Assembly: GCF_963966145.1 (NCBI RefSeq)
Contig: NC_091053.1
Location: 6,696,001-6,760,000, forward strand
Direction of reading: 5' to 3'
Origin: Tenebrio molitor
Taxonomy: Eukaryota > Arthropoda > Insecta > Coleoptera > Tenebrionidae
DNA: 64,000 nt
The notes under the pieces are model-generated. The model had not been told where the DNA came from. It searched no databases and saw only the letters and a list, made by a program, of their open reading frames with translations. A program made the translations under genes and the position numbers. Below, in pieces: positions 1-29,335 of the stretch (position 1 is its first letter; each line of letters begins with the position of its first letter).

Positions 1-16801
<16,801 letters not shown>

Positions 16802-16930
16802 AACTCGATTTCTCTCATTAGTTTCCGATAAATTGGGGCACACCGATCACTCTATCCTTACGTTAACCACACATGACTCACGGCTGAGGTTCGGCCCCGA
16901 CTAGAGCTGGCCCACCGTGATTATGCTTCT

Positions 16931-16938
16931 TGACGTCA
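16931..16938. promoter_or_regulatory. Full palindromic CRE (TGACGTCA) 130 bases upstream of the ATP8B start codon
   Basis: A perfect 8-base CREB/ATF site sits upstream of the first coding exon on the minus strand. With the locally raised GC content (16850-17130) it could belong to the promoter or 5' UTR. No TATA box or clear initiator was found, and one such site alone is weak evidence. Confidence 0.3.
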
Positions 16939-17139
16939 TTGTGGGCCGGTCCCAGTTTGTTTATTGTTTTTTTGGCGCTTCGACGGGTTTCTATCGACTG
17001 GAGGTGACGAATGTGCGAGATTCATCACTCAAAATATTTTTCAGACGTTTTTGACAGGACATGGCGCGGTCGGTAAAACAGCGATCGGGGAGGCGACCTC
17101 GAAGAGATCTCCCGCACCGCCGCACGATGGCGCCCCGAT

Positions 17140-18830
17140 TTTGAAGGAAAAGGAACTGAAGGAATTTATCCAACTCTTTTCAACATTTACAGATTTACAT
17201 CCCGCAACACGCATAAACAATACACACGATTTCGATAGATGCCCCACAAAAGCAATCCTCGATTCCGTCGAAAATGCGATTTTACAAAGGTCAAACGCGC
17301 AAATGCAAAAAATACTCACCAGCAATAAAAAATAACTCCTGATACTCCTGACAGACCTAGTCCTACTCACACTTCTTCCCAAGAAATCCATTTCACATAA
17401 ATTTTCAATACATACGGCTTCATAGAAATTTCACAATGACAAATGTCATTAGCGACATTTACCCACTTGATTATTGCCGACGAAGTCATGATGGGGTGGA
17501 ACAACATTAAAAATGTATACTCCCTGGATTTCAAATTCGATAAACTGGTTCCAAGGTATGTTCGACTCGTGTCAATTCCCGTCCTCGTTTCGATCGTAAA
17601 TAATGTTAATATTCAGGCCCTACAGGTGTTTGACACAATCGGTAAATTAATTCTCTAAATAAACAATCAGACTGATCTACATTACCGACAAGGTTCCAAC
17701 CTTGACCAATTGACAGATGGATCAACAGATTTAATTGAATTATTCTCCAGTTTACATTCGCTTGTACGCATTGATTTTCGATATTTTCTCTAATTCCATT
17801 ATTGACCGCAGACCGATTAAATATTAACGTCGAAAAGTCGCACTACAATGCCAACAATGACCTGCTTGTCCTTACAATATCCTAACAGACATTGTAACGT
17901 TTTCCCATATAAAAATTCTTTGTGGTTGCAACCGAAAGAAATGGCATCTTGATAGACCGACAGCGCTTCCTGTCGAGGTATTCTGTCGAACACACCTTTT
18001 TCCCGATCTTTGATAAAAGCATCCGTTTGGGGTTTCCCCGGAAGTTCTCGTTTCCACTGCATTTATTAGTTTAGTCGTTTTAATGTACCATCCAAATAAA
18101 GAATCATTGTACAAATCAATACGATTTAATTGAACGATAAAATATTGCAATTTTCAACAATGAACCAATCATTCCAAGGACATTTTGGATTTGAACCTCT
18201 AGAAGCAACCGAATAAATTACTTTGTAGGTTGTCCCAAAAATATTTTGATCAATGAGACTGTTCGCTATAAAGTGGTTTGATGGTGAATAATGGAGGGAC
18301 TGAGTAAACTAAAGGCGACCACTTCAAACGGAAGCCGCAAAAATTATTGATGGAAGAAGTGTTTCACTTGTTCTTTCTCGTAAATGTTTTAGTCAAACAA
18401 ATCGCCTGTTGATTCGTACTGCTCGTTACGATTTAAATTGCACAACGAAGAATCTGCAGGAAGTTTTGTGATGTTCCACCGTCCAGATTTCACAGGTCGG
18501 TTACGGATTGTACGACTCACCTAACGTGTGTGTCCTGCTGCTCCTGAACGACGCTCTGCTCATCATCTTCTTAAAGGATCCGAGTAAGGACTGGGTATAA
18601 TGATATGGAGATAAATGCGAACATAAGGCCACTTAAGTTATATACATACACTCTCTTCTTTAATAATCAGGTATAATTAAGGCCACGTTAATATCCCTTA
18701 TTACTACAATACGGTAGTAGAATAGTCGAAAAAAGTATTTTTAAAAACTATATTATTAATACGTATAAATATTGCAGAGGTAGTAAAAAATCAGTGTACT
18801 CATTAAAAAACTATAGTAAATTTATTAAGT
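17140..18830. other. No gene seen
   Basis: Intergenic stretch upstream of ATP8B. Open frames at 16964-17335 (+) and 17443-17658 (+) resemble nothing I know, and their composition does not stand out enough to call them. A possible transposon end (GTTGTCCCAAAAATATTTTG) lies at 18231-18250 with no partner found. Confidence 0.5.
18821..18826 (-). terminator. AATAAA polyadenylation signal after the candidate terminal exon
   Basis: The complement TTTATT is 12 bases downstream of the stop codon of the open exon at 18964-18838, with T-rich sequence beyond. Alone such a hexamer is expected by chance in AT-rich DNA. Confidence 0.35.
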
Positions 18831-18837
18831 ACTAGGA

Positions 18838-18964
18838 TTAAGTACGGGATCGCGGGATCGGGATTGCCGGAGACGGGGGCGGTGTTGGCGGCAGCGAGTA
18901 ACTGTCGTGTTGGGGAGGCGACCATGTGTGCCGGCCGATCCACCAAGCCCGGCCATGGACCGCT
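18838..18964 (-). CDS. Candidate terminal exon of an unidentified gene
   Basis: Acceptor TTTTTGTTTCAG directly before 18964; one base completes a codon, then 41 residues to TAA at 18840-18838. The peptide includes HGRAWWIGRHTWSPP, DSYSLPPTPPPSP and AIPIPRSRT, so it is Pro/Ser-rich with aromatic residues. GC is far above the surrounding AT-rich DNA. AATAAA lies 12 bases past the stop (complement at 18821-18826), followed by T-rich sequence on the same strand. All this fits a last exon whose upstream exons lie at higher coordinates on the minus strand; I could not find them. The function is not recognised. It might instead be a chance GC-rich patch. Confidence 0.4.
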
Positions 18965-20191
18965 CTGAAACAAAAACAAAAATTACTAGAGCAATCTGCC
19001 ATCGCCACTCGATTCTACCATACGAAAAAATAGTGACATGACATGGTACCCTTGTATCTAACTGAACATGGTAAACAATTAGATATATTTATTATTTATG
19101 CACTCACGTTATTATACTTTTTAAATAATTGTTGCAGGTCCTACACGCAAAAAAACAATTAACAACATTTTTTTCATGCAATTTCAATTTGTCTGGTTGA
19201 AACTTCACGTACTTGAGTATTGGCGGTTAAAGATTCTCGGCCTAGTCCTCAATAAAACTTAATTTGGTGTTTAGGATCTTCTGGTAGTTTCCACCGGAAA
19301 ATGACAACTTACATTACTCGGAATCCACGTAATGAATTTATGAAATCAATTTGATCGATGTTGTGAGAAGAAAAACACCTGCCGGAGCGCCGGTATTAAT
19401 AAACAATGGATGTGCCGTCCTGCCGAGGCAATTATTCTAATACCGATTGCCTGGAGCTTGATTACAAAAAATTTGTTGGGCGTGTTTTGAGTCGTGGTTC
19501 TATTTGAGGAAAAATCCGCCGCTCGAATAAATTCACCACTGCTGACCCTCCCGGATTATTAAAACGGTACGAAGATTCGATAAATATCCGAGGTTATGGA
19601 TTTCGAATGCGCACAATTAAAAAGTCATGGGTTCGGTTGGTTTGCCGCAGCGAAAATCACGAAAAAAGTGTGGAAGGGTACGTTGTTGCAAGCAGTGGAA
19701 GATGTAAAAAAATCTTATTTGCAAAATTACGTTGTAAACAGTGTGATTATTAAAATAAAAATGTCTTTGGTTGTGAACGGTTCTTATGTGAATGAGTCAA
19801 CGTTACTAACCTAATAGCACCGTAATCTGCATTGTTCAAAGTTAGGTTATTAATAATAATGTGAAGTCGCGCTACACGTTTTCGATATTTTTGTTTGTCA
19901 CAGCCGTTCTTGGCAAGAAATTATTTTAAAACATGCTGCGGTGTAAGAGGCTGCTTCATCAATTTATTTGTTCCCGACATACAAGACCAGGAAAATTCGA
20001 ATAATTTTATTTGTCAATATAGTCACTTAAGGCACTAATATGCACACTTAATGTAATGATGTCAAAGTGCTTTGATGCCCCTGGTAACAAATTCTTTTGT
20101 ATCATCTCTCTAGCTGTGCCGCATTTATCTTCGTCATCACTGTTTCACAATCGGGAAAGTAAATACTTCATACGAAAAAAATTGTTCATTT

Positions 20192-20320
20192 AGGGCCGGT
20201 TTCACCAACGGCAGTTAAAGTTAACCGTAGGTTAAAATATACGAAAACATTGTTATAACAATAGGTAACTAAAGAACGAAACATTTTAACATACAGTTAA
20301 CTTCACAAGAACAAGGCCCT
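20192..20320. mobile_element. Short MITE, about 130 bp
   Basis: The left end, TAGGGCCGGTTTCACCAACG then CAGTTAA, is answered by the inverted CAGTTAACTTCAC...AAGGCCCT at 20293-20320. GGGCC-GTTTCACCAAC ends are common in insect MITEs. Confidence 0.5.
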
Positions 20321-20358
20321 CATCCTTACTACGTACAAAAAGTACAAGCCCTGTAACC

Positions 20359-20580
20359 ATGATTTTACTGACCGATGAGGCAGTTCGGCTGCCAAGAACT
20401 CTGGATTTAAATCCTTGTGATTTTTTATGGGGACATTTAAAACAGCCAATCTATAGCCAGCCAGTAAATTTGGTAGAAGAACTAACTGGACGAGTCGTGG
20501 CAGCTGGTTCTAAAATTCGGGAAGATCGTGAAGTTTTTTCAAGGGTTCGTGCATTGTTTTTGATCGTGACGTCACAGTAA
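20359..20580 (+). pseudogene. Mariner-type transposase C-terminal fragment
   Basis: A 73-residue open stretch contains LDLNPCDFLWGHLKQPIYS and a downstream EVFSRVRALF. DLNPxDF-LWGxLK is the block carrying the third catalytic acidic residue in mariner/Tc1 DDE transposases, and the spacing to xVxxRVR fits. Upstream catalytic parts are missing, so it is a 5'-truncated relic. Confidence 0.65.
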
Positions 20581-21356
20581 AGGCTTCATCGAAAAACGCA
20601 TTAAACCTCCAGAATTTAATAAAAACAGTAAAATTTTTGGTTGGCACTCTTTTTTTTAGTAGAACGATGTGTTTAGGCTTTTCAATTACTGCCTCGTGGA
20701 GTAAAATGCCATTAATGACGCGAAAAGTGTCATTTACAAGTGAGGTTAAGTTTGTGTATTTATTGTTTTTGCGTAATTTTTACTTTGTGAATCATCTTAA
20801 TTATATGTGCAGCAAATATAGTTTCAACTAAATTGCCCTTACAACGACTTGTAATCACGAAAATGTTGGTAGGGTATAAAAATACTTCCCAGGCTTCAAC
20901 GTCTCTTGCGACGTTCCAAGAACAGTAAATACCCTGGTATCAGCTGAAACTATTATACATATACACTTGCCACCAAGCTTTTGCTTATCTCATAATTTTC
21001 CATAAGAATGATTAAAACACCGTATTTGATACTTTCTGAAAATGTAAACAAATGTCAAATTTTGACGTTTGGCCTTCCTCGTGACGTCACACGCTGTCTG
21101 GCCTGGAGTTCAAGATGGCAATGGCACTAGCGTGTATCACGCACCAAGGACAACATTTTCAGCCTTTACTGTGTAGTGTCAGTGTCAATTTTTTTGCGTC
21201 TGTCCTAGCTTAGCTTCATGTTTTAACAATTTAAAAATCTGCGTACCAGTGGCGTCGCGTTCGACAATAAAGCTGCTAAATGACTCATTCGTACGAATGT
21301 AAAATGTTGCTCTTGTTTATTTTATAAATCTTTTCCATTATCAGATAATAATAATA

Positions 21357-21545
21357 AAATGCACAATTAAAATTCCAACGTTCTAAAATTCATAAGGCAT
21401 GATTTATTATAATGTAGCACCACAAATTGTCTACAGTTCTACACCCATGCATTGAACGCTTATTTGCGTATGATCCGCTACGACGTGACCGATCATTTGC
21501 AACGCCCGTTCTGATTTATTTTCTTTCTAATCACTTTGTATTCTA
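21357..21545 (-). repeat. Second copy of the 9220-9430 repeat, inverted
   Basis: Matches 9220-9430 on the opposite strand; see there. It lies beside TTATTTTATAAATC-type AT-rich DNA with no gene. Confidence 0.6.
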
Positions 21546-21929
21546 CGACCATAGAAAAAAAGAGAAGGCACAGACCACTAAAAAAGATACCACCCAAACT
21601 AACAGAACGATCTAAGAAGAAACTCTATCGTTCACTAAATAATCAGAACTCTTCTTGCTGAAGAACAATTTCCGTTGTCCTTCCAGGACCACCAAAACGT
21701 CAGCGCAGCAAAGCCTGAAAGCTCTTCAACCGAAGCATTTGGTATCATGTCGCAAAAACGTACCTATGTCTCGTACTTTGCAACGATCTTCCGGTGGTTT
21801 AGTGGTGAATCTTTGATCTATCAGTGTTTCGTAGAAGGAACCTTAACCAGCAGTTGGGGGATTTCAAGATGATGATTTCGATGAACTATTATAAAAATGG
21901 CGGCGACGTTCTACTCCAACAGCATTATA

Positions 21930-22104
21930 CAGGGTACATATTTCACGAATGATAATGAGCCCGGCGGAATAGAAAATGCAACCCACAATACATCAGGAGG
22001 AAAAGTCCAATAATTATCGCCTCCATGTCCAGGTTTACGTTTCAATGTATTGTGGGTTGCATTTTCTATTCCGGCGGGCTCATTATCATTCGTGAAATAC
22101 TCTG
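21930..22104. mobile_element. Foldback MITE, 175 bp, near-identical arms
   Basis: Arms of about 50 bases (from CACGAATGATAATGAGCCC to CCCACAATACAT) are inverted with a single mismatch (GGCGG against GCCGG). Outer ends CAGGGTAC / CAGAGTAT are flanked by TA. High arm identity means recent origin or gene conversion. Same end family as 5885-6122. Confidence 0.8.
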
Positions 22105-22149
22105 TATAGAAGGCCAGGAGAAATACTTTAAGGGTTGTAATGGGTGTAT

Positions 22150-22840
22150 CTCCGTAGAAACGATTGAGCAGCCTTCTTTTGTAACCGGACTTGAAACACT
22201 TCAAATTCTAGGAGTTGAAATGTCCACAGGCGGCTCGACCGAATCAAATGTAATGTCATTTTTGAAGCATTTCTCACGATTTATTTATCAACAATAATTA
22301 TTACAGGAAATATTTAATAATTAAATTATCTCTATTAAAAAAAAGCCTCTAGAAAAGAGAAATAACGAAATTATTACCCAATATTTAACCGGTGCCACTG
22401 TGCTGTAACACGAGTCGCCTGTGTGCACGGATGACCGATATCAAAATCAAAAATAGCAAGATGGTCGTTCAACGTTAAAAAGTAAACTTTAGACTTTAGT
22501 AGACTTGAACCTTCAAGTAGATACTAATAATATTGCAACAAGAGAACTAGGAATTGGTGCCTTAAAATTTGAAAATTGTAAGATTGAAATTGTCATTTTA
22601 CTGTAACGGCAGCAAAAAAAAAATAAATTAGTTGACATCCGTTTTTTTTTTAACCGCTTGAAGATTACTTAGTATAGATATATCATTCCGAGTAGGTCTT
22701 TTTGTGCTTCGCCCAGTTGCCGATCTCAACTTCATCTCCGATTCACTTCTACTCTTAATGATATAATCTACTATTTGAACTAGTATGCTTCTAAATTTAC
22801 TTAGTGAGCTTGTTAAAGTCAAAAAGGGAAAAACAAATGA
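22150..22840 (+). repeat. Dispersed repeat, inverted copy at 44430-44915
   Basis: Shared landmarks: ACTTGAAACACTTCAAAT, GTCCACAGGCGGCTCGAC, GAGAAATGCTTC (complement), AGAGGC, TACTTGAAGGTTCAA and TTTTTGTGCTTCGCCCAGTTG. Total similarity is over several hundred bases with indels. No coding. Confidence 0.7.
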
Positions 22841-22849
22841 AATGTTACC

Positions 22850-24590
22850 ACAGAAGCTCTTCCCATCAACTTTTACTTTAGTCGTGATAAAAAAAACGTT
22901 TCTTACATAATCTATAAAACAAATTTCATATTCTTGACGGTCGCCGCTTAATGAAGAATCAATAATTTCGCCATTACGATAGTTCCAACTGTCCCACTCT
23001 CGCTATCGATCTCAGAAAAAATGACATTGAAAATCACATCGCAATATTCTTTAGTGAAAAGCAATCAAAACCGTCCCGACGAAATATTCATCATGTTTCA
23101 CTTGCTGCCCACGTGCTTGTTTGTAAACATTACCCCGTCACGTAAACCCTACTACTTCTGAGATTATTTGTTTTTCGAATTCCCTAACAGAATCGATACT
23201 ATCGCGTAGGTGGGTAATTTGTGACATACTCCCCGATGGTTTCGTTTCAATGAACGATTTCATTACCAGCCCCATGACATAAATTCAACAACACAAGTCG
23301 CTGGCTTAGGACCAATCCTGTTAACTGCTTTGTGCGAATCTGCGACAGTGTCATTAAACGTTCATGTCAGTCACTCTTTATTAAAGTTGATTAAATATTT
23401 TCATAACGTGCGTCCCCCACCGGCATCGACCATGTCGATGTGTTTTATTCAATTATGTCAAAGCGGAATGAAATGTTGCACAAAATTAAATAAATCCCGT
23501 TTCTGTTGTTATTTCATTTGTGCAGTAGTTATGAAAATGGGACAATTCGTTTCGGTTGTTTTTTAATTTTTTTGTTTGAAATTGAGGTGAAATGCAAATG
23601 TGACACATAAAACTGAATTTGGGGCGAATGTACGCGGTCAAAGGAAACATAAAAAGAAACTACTGATAACACAAAGGTGACATTAAAATAGTGAAATTAC
23701 ACCTGTGCTGGAGATCGATACCCCATCGTGTAAATTCAAAACAGGACATTTTTCATGGTTTCCAAAAGAAAAGAAAAAGTTGACAGCGTGTTTCCTTCAT
23801 TCTTGAAAATAGAAGGTGGTACATTGACCTACTCGAGTCAACAACTTTATCTTGCTTTTTAATGATGCCAGTCAAATGTTGTTCTACCCCCATCAATGTT
23901 GGTTAGGTAAATCGGCTAGCAGTTGTTCAGATGTTCTGCAACTGCTTTTGAAATAGGTATCGTGAGTTATCACTTATCAATCTTATCATAGTAAAATACA
24001 GCATTTCAGATTTAAAAAAAAAACGCCAAAATACAGGGAAGGAGGTTTTTCTTTAGTGAAAATTAACCAAGACGTATAATTACTTAACTTCTGTAGTCTC
24101 AAATTAATGTTTATAATTTGTTGTAAATAAAATTGTCCGCCTTGTAGTCCCGATCTGGCACATTGTGACTTCTTGTTGTTGCCTAGATTAAAAGGCAAGT
24201 TGGTGTTTTGCGATTTTCTAGTCTGGTTCAAGACGTTTAAAGGTCTGAAAATCTTCTTTCTAAGTACGTAGCAAAAGTAGGCAAGATGTTTTTTGCAAAA
24301 TTGTGATATGGTATAAGGCGAAAGATGAGAAAATTTTCGGGAATTTTGATGTCGTTCTAACTAAACTATTCGTATTTGAGAAATCTGGTAGTCTGCGTTG
24401 GTATTTAACAAATATTTATGAACGAATCCTTAAAACAGATAATTTACAATATTGATCCCTTCCTTGTAACGAGCGTTCAAATTAATTTGTGATCAACCAG
24501 GTTACGGTTTACACTCTTTTTTCCATCTGGATCATACTCTGATTTGTTGTAATAAAGGACAAATTCAAATTTTCCTTTAACACTATATGT
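22850..24590. other. No gene seen
   Basis: AT-rich intergenic sequence. Nothing on either strand resembles a coding exon or a repeat I can pair within the window. Confidence 0.5.
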
Positions 24591-24598
24591 ATTATGTA

Positions 24599-24808
24599 CA
24601 GTCGATCGACAAATAAAACTGGGACAAAAATGACACAATCACATAAATCAAAATTTACACATTTGCATCGTTTAATTACGGCTTTATCACAAACAGGTTA
24701 ACTTTTTATGACATATTATATAGACACTGACAAATATACTGACAATTCAATAGTCTGATTTACATAGATTAAATTTTAAGTGTCCCAGTTTTATTTGTCC
24801 ATCGAACG
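24599..24808. mobile_element. MITE, 210 bp, TA target site
   Basis: Ends CAGTCGATCGACAAATAAAA and the inverted CGTTCGATGGACAAATAAAA, both continuing CTGGGACA. TA lies at 24597-24598 and 24809-24810. The right TA is also the left TA of the next element. Confidence 0.8.
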
Positions 24809-24810
24809 TA

Positions 24811-25191
24811 CCATCGGATAGCAAAAAAAAACTGGTACAGTATGTTACTATAGACACTTACAAAACTCCACATTTTGATTGAGTTTTGGAAGTGTCTAAA
24901 GCAACACCTCGTACAGTCACGGCCACGGAATTTCGTCAGTCGTTGTCATTCGTTGACATTAGCTGTAAAACAGGCTTTATATATTTCTAACCCCACATTG
25001 GAATTTTTGACATGGATGTCAATTTGTCAATCATTTTTATTGTGCGTGGCAGAATTTCTATCACAAAAATTTTGAATGTCAGTCATAGTGACAATAAAGC
25101 TTAGGCTACATAAACTTTTACGAATTGTCAGTAAAATAACTGACGAAATTCCGTGGGCGTAACTGTACCAGTTGTTTTTGCTATCCGAATG
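24811..25191. mobile_element. MITE, 381 bp, containing a nested MITE
   Basis: Ends CCATCGGATAGCAAAA and the inverted CATTCGGATAGCAAAA, both followed by a CTGGTACAGT-like block; TA on both sides (24809-24810, 25192-25193). Confidence 0.75.
24914..25165. mobile_element. Nested MITE, 252 bp
   Basis: Inverted ends CAGTCACGG / CAGTTACGC, both continuing CCACGGAATTTCGTCAGT, flanked by TA at 24912-24913 and 25166-25167. It lies inside the 24811-25191 element. Interior without coding. Confidence 0.8.
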
Positions 25192-25199
25192 TATGTACT

Positions 25200-26550
25200 T
25201 ATTTTTTTAACTCTTTCAACGGTTTCTGAAATTCGTATTGATTGTCCTCCAATTCCACTCTTTCGTTCTACATTTTCCGTTTCACGAAGTATTTGACAGT
25301 CGATGAAGCTGCGCCATACGTTAACCGGGCCACTTGACTATACATTTCTTTGAACACACGTTATCTCACTTGTTTCAAGTTCTCTGATTCTTCCAGTATC
25401 TAATAAAGCACTTATTAACTTGCGTAAATGGACAATTAAGACAAAATTTGCAATTATCCAAGTACTCGACATTTAAAAAGGGAATTATTATCTTCATGAC
25501 GATTTCTATTTTACAGGAATTTCTTCTTATATCACGAAGGAATTTAAAATGATGTAATTTTTTCAATTTTTATAAATACATATTTGAAAAATCAATTGCC
25601 CAAACCCCTGAAGTCACCATGGTACTACCCTGAAAGTGATTTGATCCTTCTAAACTTCCTTTTATGGGGTTATCGGCTGTTGAAATGTCGTAAAGCCAAA
25701 AATGAGAGGTTATATGCTGTGATTTGTCATAAATAATGTAAAAAAATCTTCAGATTCTCTAATTCACTGTAACAAAAAATACGATAAAAACAATTACATA
25801 ATTAGAAAAAAGTTAAATTAAAAAATCCTTAAACTATCTTTGGACTTTCAGGCCATTGTACAATCAAATCTTTTTCTTTCTAAATATTTGTGTTAGAACA
25901 AATGCATTTAAAAAATAATTGGTGAAGTATGTACTATATATTTTTTCTATTAGGGTTTGGAAAACTAACATATTTTAATACTAATTTGAGTTAGGAAAAG
26001 TAGAATATTTCCTAACAAGGGCGGAAATAATATTTCAACACTAGAAGTTCAACTTGAAATCTGTCAAAGATAACGTCAAAATTTACAACTACATAATTAA
26101 TGTTTTTTTAAGCCTTTGCCTAAACTAACACAAAACGTTGTTCACTATTCCTGCGCTGCTACTTTTCAGGTACTCGGCCTGTCTGGCATATTCTTGAATA
26201 TCAAACGATTCACATGTATCAGATATGTTAATAGAATTTCCGTAAATTTATTCGAACGAACAATCTTAAACGCCTTCACAAACTTTGTTTTTTATAAACA
26301 AGATTGTTTCTCTATAGTAACGAAAGCAGAACAATCATGATTCCGCTTTTTAATTTAGAAATAATGGACGGCATGTTTGATCTCGGGCATCGCCTCGATA
26401 AAAAATCACATGCCTAATCCAAAAAAAAAAAAAAACATTTTCTAACTTATTGCACAAATAGCTATTATCGAATGTTTAAATAAAAATTTGATTACGAGTG
26501 CTTCGTCGCAAATTTTGTTTATTTTCTGTATGTTGTAGCTTATGAAACCT
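25200..26550. other. No gene seen
   Basis: AT-rich intergenic DNA; an A-run at 26421-26435. No recognisable exon or element. Confidence 0.5.
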
Positions 26551-26552
26551 TG

Positions 26553-26873
26553 CTTCGGGTATTCATTTATCCTTGAACGTTGAAGAGTCGATTGTGAACG
26601 CATCGCGGATCAGCTTTAAATCTAACCTCACTTTTTGTGGTGTTTGTGTTTTTACTCTGCAGACTGACGAGTGGTGCGTTCACAATTGTTATGGCATGGG
26701 TGGGCCAGTTTAATACGCGAGTGAAACGAGCGTTTTAAAGGCCCAATTTACACAGGAACTCGTTAAATAAACTAATAAACTTGAAGAATCGATTGTGAAC
26801 GCACTATACAGGTTACAAATCACGGATCAGCTGTTTAAATCTTACGTTTCACACGAGTGGTGCGTTCACAATC
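26553..26873. repeat. Two adjacent inverted-repeat units of one MITE family
   Basis: Unit 1 (about 26553-26690) and unit 2 (26786-26873) both run from GATTGTGAACGCA to TGGTGCGTTCACAAT and share ACGGATCAGCTGTTTAAATC-type interiors. A third copy is at 32400-32545 and repeats ACTCTGCAGACTGACGAGTG from unit 1. No coding. Confidence 0.65.
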
Positions 26874-26996
26874 TACAGAAAGAAAAGTATTTCGCATCTT
26901 TCTACAATTTTTGAAGATTTCTTCAAATTGTCTTTATAATATTTGTACCACGAGTTTGCTTTCTTTTGTACTATTTGAAATTACATATTATTCTTT

Positions 26997-27310
26997 TTAG
27001 AATTTGCGTCTCTAATCGGTCTATTATTGTATTCAATTTGGAGTCGTTTATGGCTATCTATTAAAGCACTCATGGTTTAATAGATCCTTCCAATATTAAA
27101 GTTCAAACTCTACTTTTTAACATCCGTTACCTTGAATTACCAATTAATACAAAATTCCCTAGAATTTGAAAATTCAATTTTTTATTTAAAAATTAAAACA
27201 AGGGTGCAAATTCTAAAAAATAACATAAAAAACTTTTTTTTAAGGGAATTGGCGCACTCGTCCCATAGAAAACTCCCCTAAGACTGGTTTTCTACACTTG
27301 GGACTCGTTA
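26997..27310 (+). repeat. Second copy of the 13742-14078 repeat
   Basis: Same orientation, same ends, indels in the middle; see the first copy. Confidence 0.75.
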
Positions 27311-27319
27311 TTTAATATA

Positions 27320-29330
27320 CTATTATTAAATTCCGAATAGTGTCGAAAAACACCTGTAAACTTATCAAACTAACAACGACGTATTAAGTCTATGTTGATA
27401 ACATTAATGCAGTCCTACTATTATTTTAACCGTCTATCCAGTGCAACTTGCTAGTTAAGACATACCTAATTGAAATGGACGGAAAAGCTCTCAACTCGTT
27501 TAAAAAACCACATTTCAATTGGAACGATTCAATCAATCATGACATTTTATCAGCGGCGCGTTGCAATTTCGATTGAAAAATTTACGTCCACAACCTATTT
27601 TTGTTCCCTTATCCGTGCGCCACATCGTAACAGATAACGTTGAATCACCATTATTTCACTATTTTTTTTACAGCAATTCGCACAAATAACATTACGTACC
27701 AATGTCGAAAATCAAACACGCTCGAGTGACATCAACGTCAATTTTTTTTCCAGAGAACACGTCGATCTGACGTTATTTTATCGATCGTAAAACCAGCGAA
27801 AATAAAATTTGATATTTTTCCACTGTCGAATGCAACTGCATCCGTATTGACGTGTCTTCATCAAACTTTCATATCAAATAAAGCAGATCCGGCGCAGCGA
27901 TCAAAGGAAAAACGGATGATAAAGTCGCTGAATTCCAGATATTGAAGGTTGTCGAAATGACGTAATATCAAACACTATCCCACAAAATAATAAAAGTATG
28001 TAAAGATACCGGAGATTATTTTCTTATCAATGATGAGTTAGGTCTCCGAGCTCCACACGTTTCGATTAATTTTGGCCTGGTCTAAATTCGGCCGGAACAG
28101 AAAGCGCGATGAAAGCGAAAAAAATCAAGAAAAATTACATACCTAATAATGAGTCAAGATACACACGTGCACATATTTATAACCGTTCATTGGCACACGC
28201 ATCCGTAGGTCTAGCGATTTTTTTTTCTCGTCACAACACGGACAAAACGCCTCACGCACTGGTGAAACTGTTGCGAAGCACTTTGGAGGGAGTTATCAGT
28301 GATTATCAGTGACGAGTTGGCGCGCGTTGCTCCTCACCTATCAAATGGAACACTGACAACTGGAGGGAAGGTCGTCGTCGTCGTCGACACGCGATGCTCT
28401 AGCATTGATATTGTTTAAAAGTAGCGCAGGAATCAATCACTTAGTGTTACGGTCTCCGGCTTGAGTCATGCTGTGAATTTTCCCGATAATGATGAGGAGA
28501 ACCATGAGGGAAGAAGGGGATGGGTGATGGTGACGTCCGAGAAGCGGGACCTCCCCGGATTAAACAAACACGAAACTGTTAACCCGGTTTCGGAGGTTCG
28601 TCGTGTTTAATTTGATTTTATTCCAACTGGTAACTGCGGGAATGGTGTGTTGTGTTGGGAAATCAAATCTGGATTGTTTCCGTAATTAAAGTCAAATAGT
28701 CTGGTTGGAGGTGCAAACATTCGAACGCTACGAACAGATCCTGGTTATCAAATAGTCTTCAAAACCTTCGGAGATGGTTTGTTTTTTGGGGTAAAAAAAT
28801 TCACGACGTTGAACTTCCAAGACACATTCTACGATCTGTCAATTTTAAGTTGGCTTGAGAAATAACAAAGCTAGCTACACACCGTCTATTCTATAAATAC
28901 TCCTTGTGCTGTACAGAAAGTTGACTGAAGGAAAAAGTTTAATAGGAATAAGTGAAGATCTGAATAAGAAAATAAGATTACTTCCAGTTTTCTTTGAAAA
29001 AAAAAGTACGAAGAAATGAATATCCACGAAGTACAGTTTACTTAGCACACACTTTATTTTCTTAAACTGCAACAAGTTGAAGTCTGATGTGGAATCAAGG
29101 TACTGTGCCTTCAAATACATTCTCAATTAGGGTAGGCTATGATTTATATCTTTTTTCTATTAATGGTTGGTAAACTAGACTAGCTATTAGAGATGTTTGT
29201 CTTAACATAATCCCCCAACAACTGGAAAACTCATTTGACAGCATAAAGCGCCGAGTTTGCTCTAAGAATAAATATTTTGTTTTGAATGTTGCCTTTCCTT
29301 TATACATTTTTGTGTCACGATCAGAATAAA
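27320..29330. other. No gene; possible 5' exon region near 28140-28440
   Basis: Mostly featureless. Bases 28300-28600 are GC-richer with a (GTC)5 run at 28371. On the minus strand a donor-like TTAG/GTATGT occurs near 28142. This could be a non-coding first exon, but nothing confirms it. Confidence 0.25.
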
Positions 29331-29335
29331 CAAGT

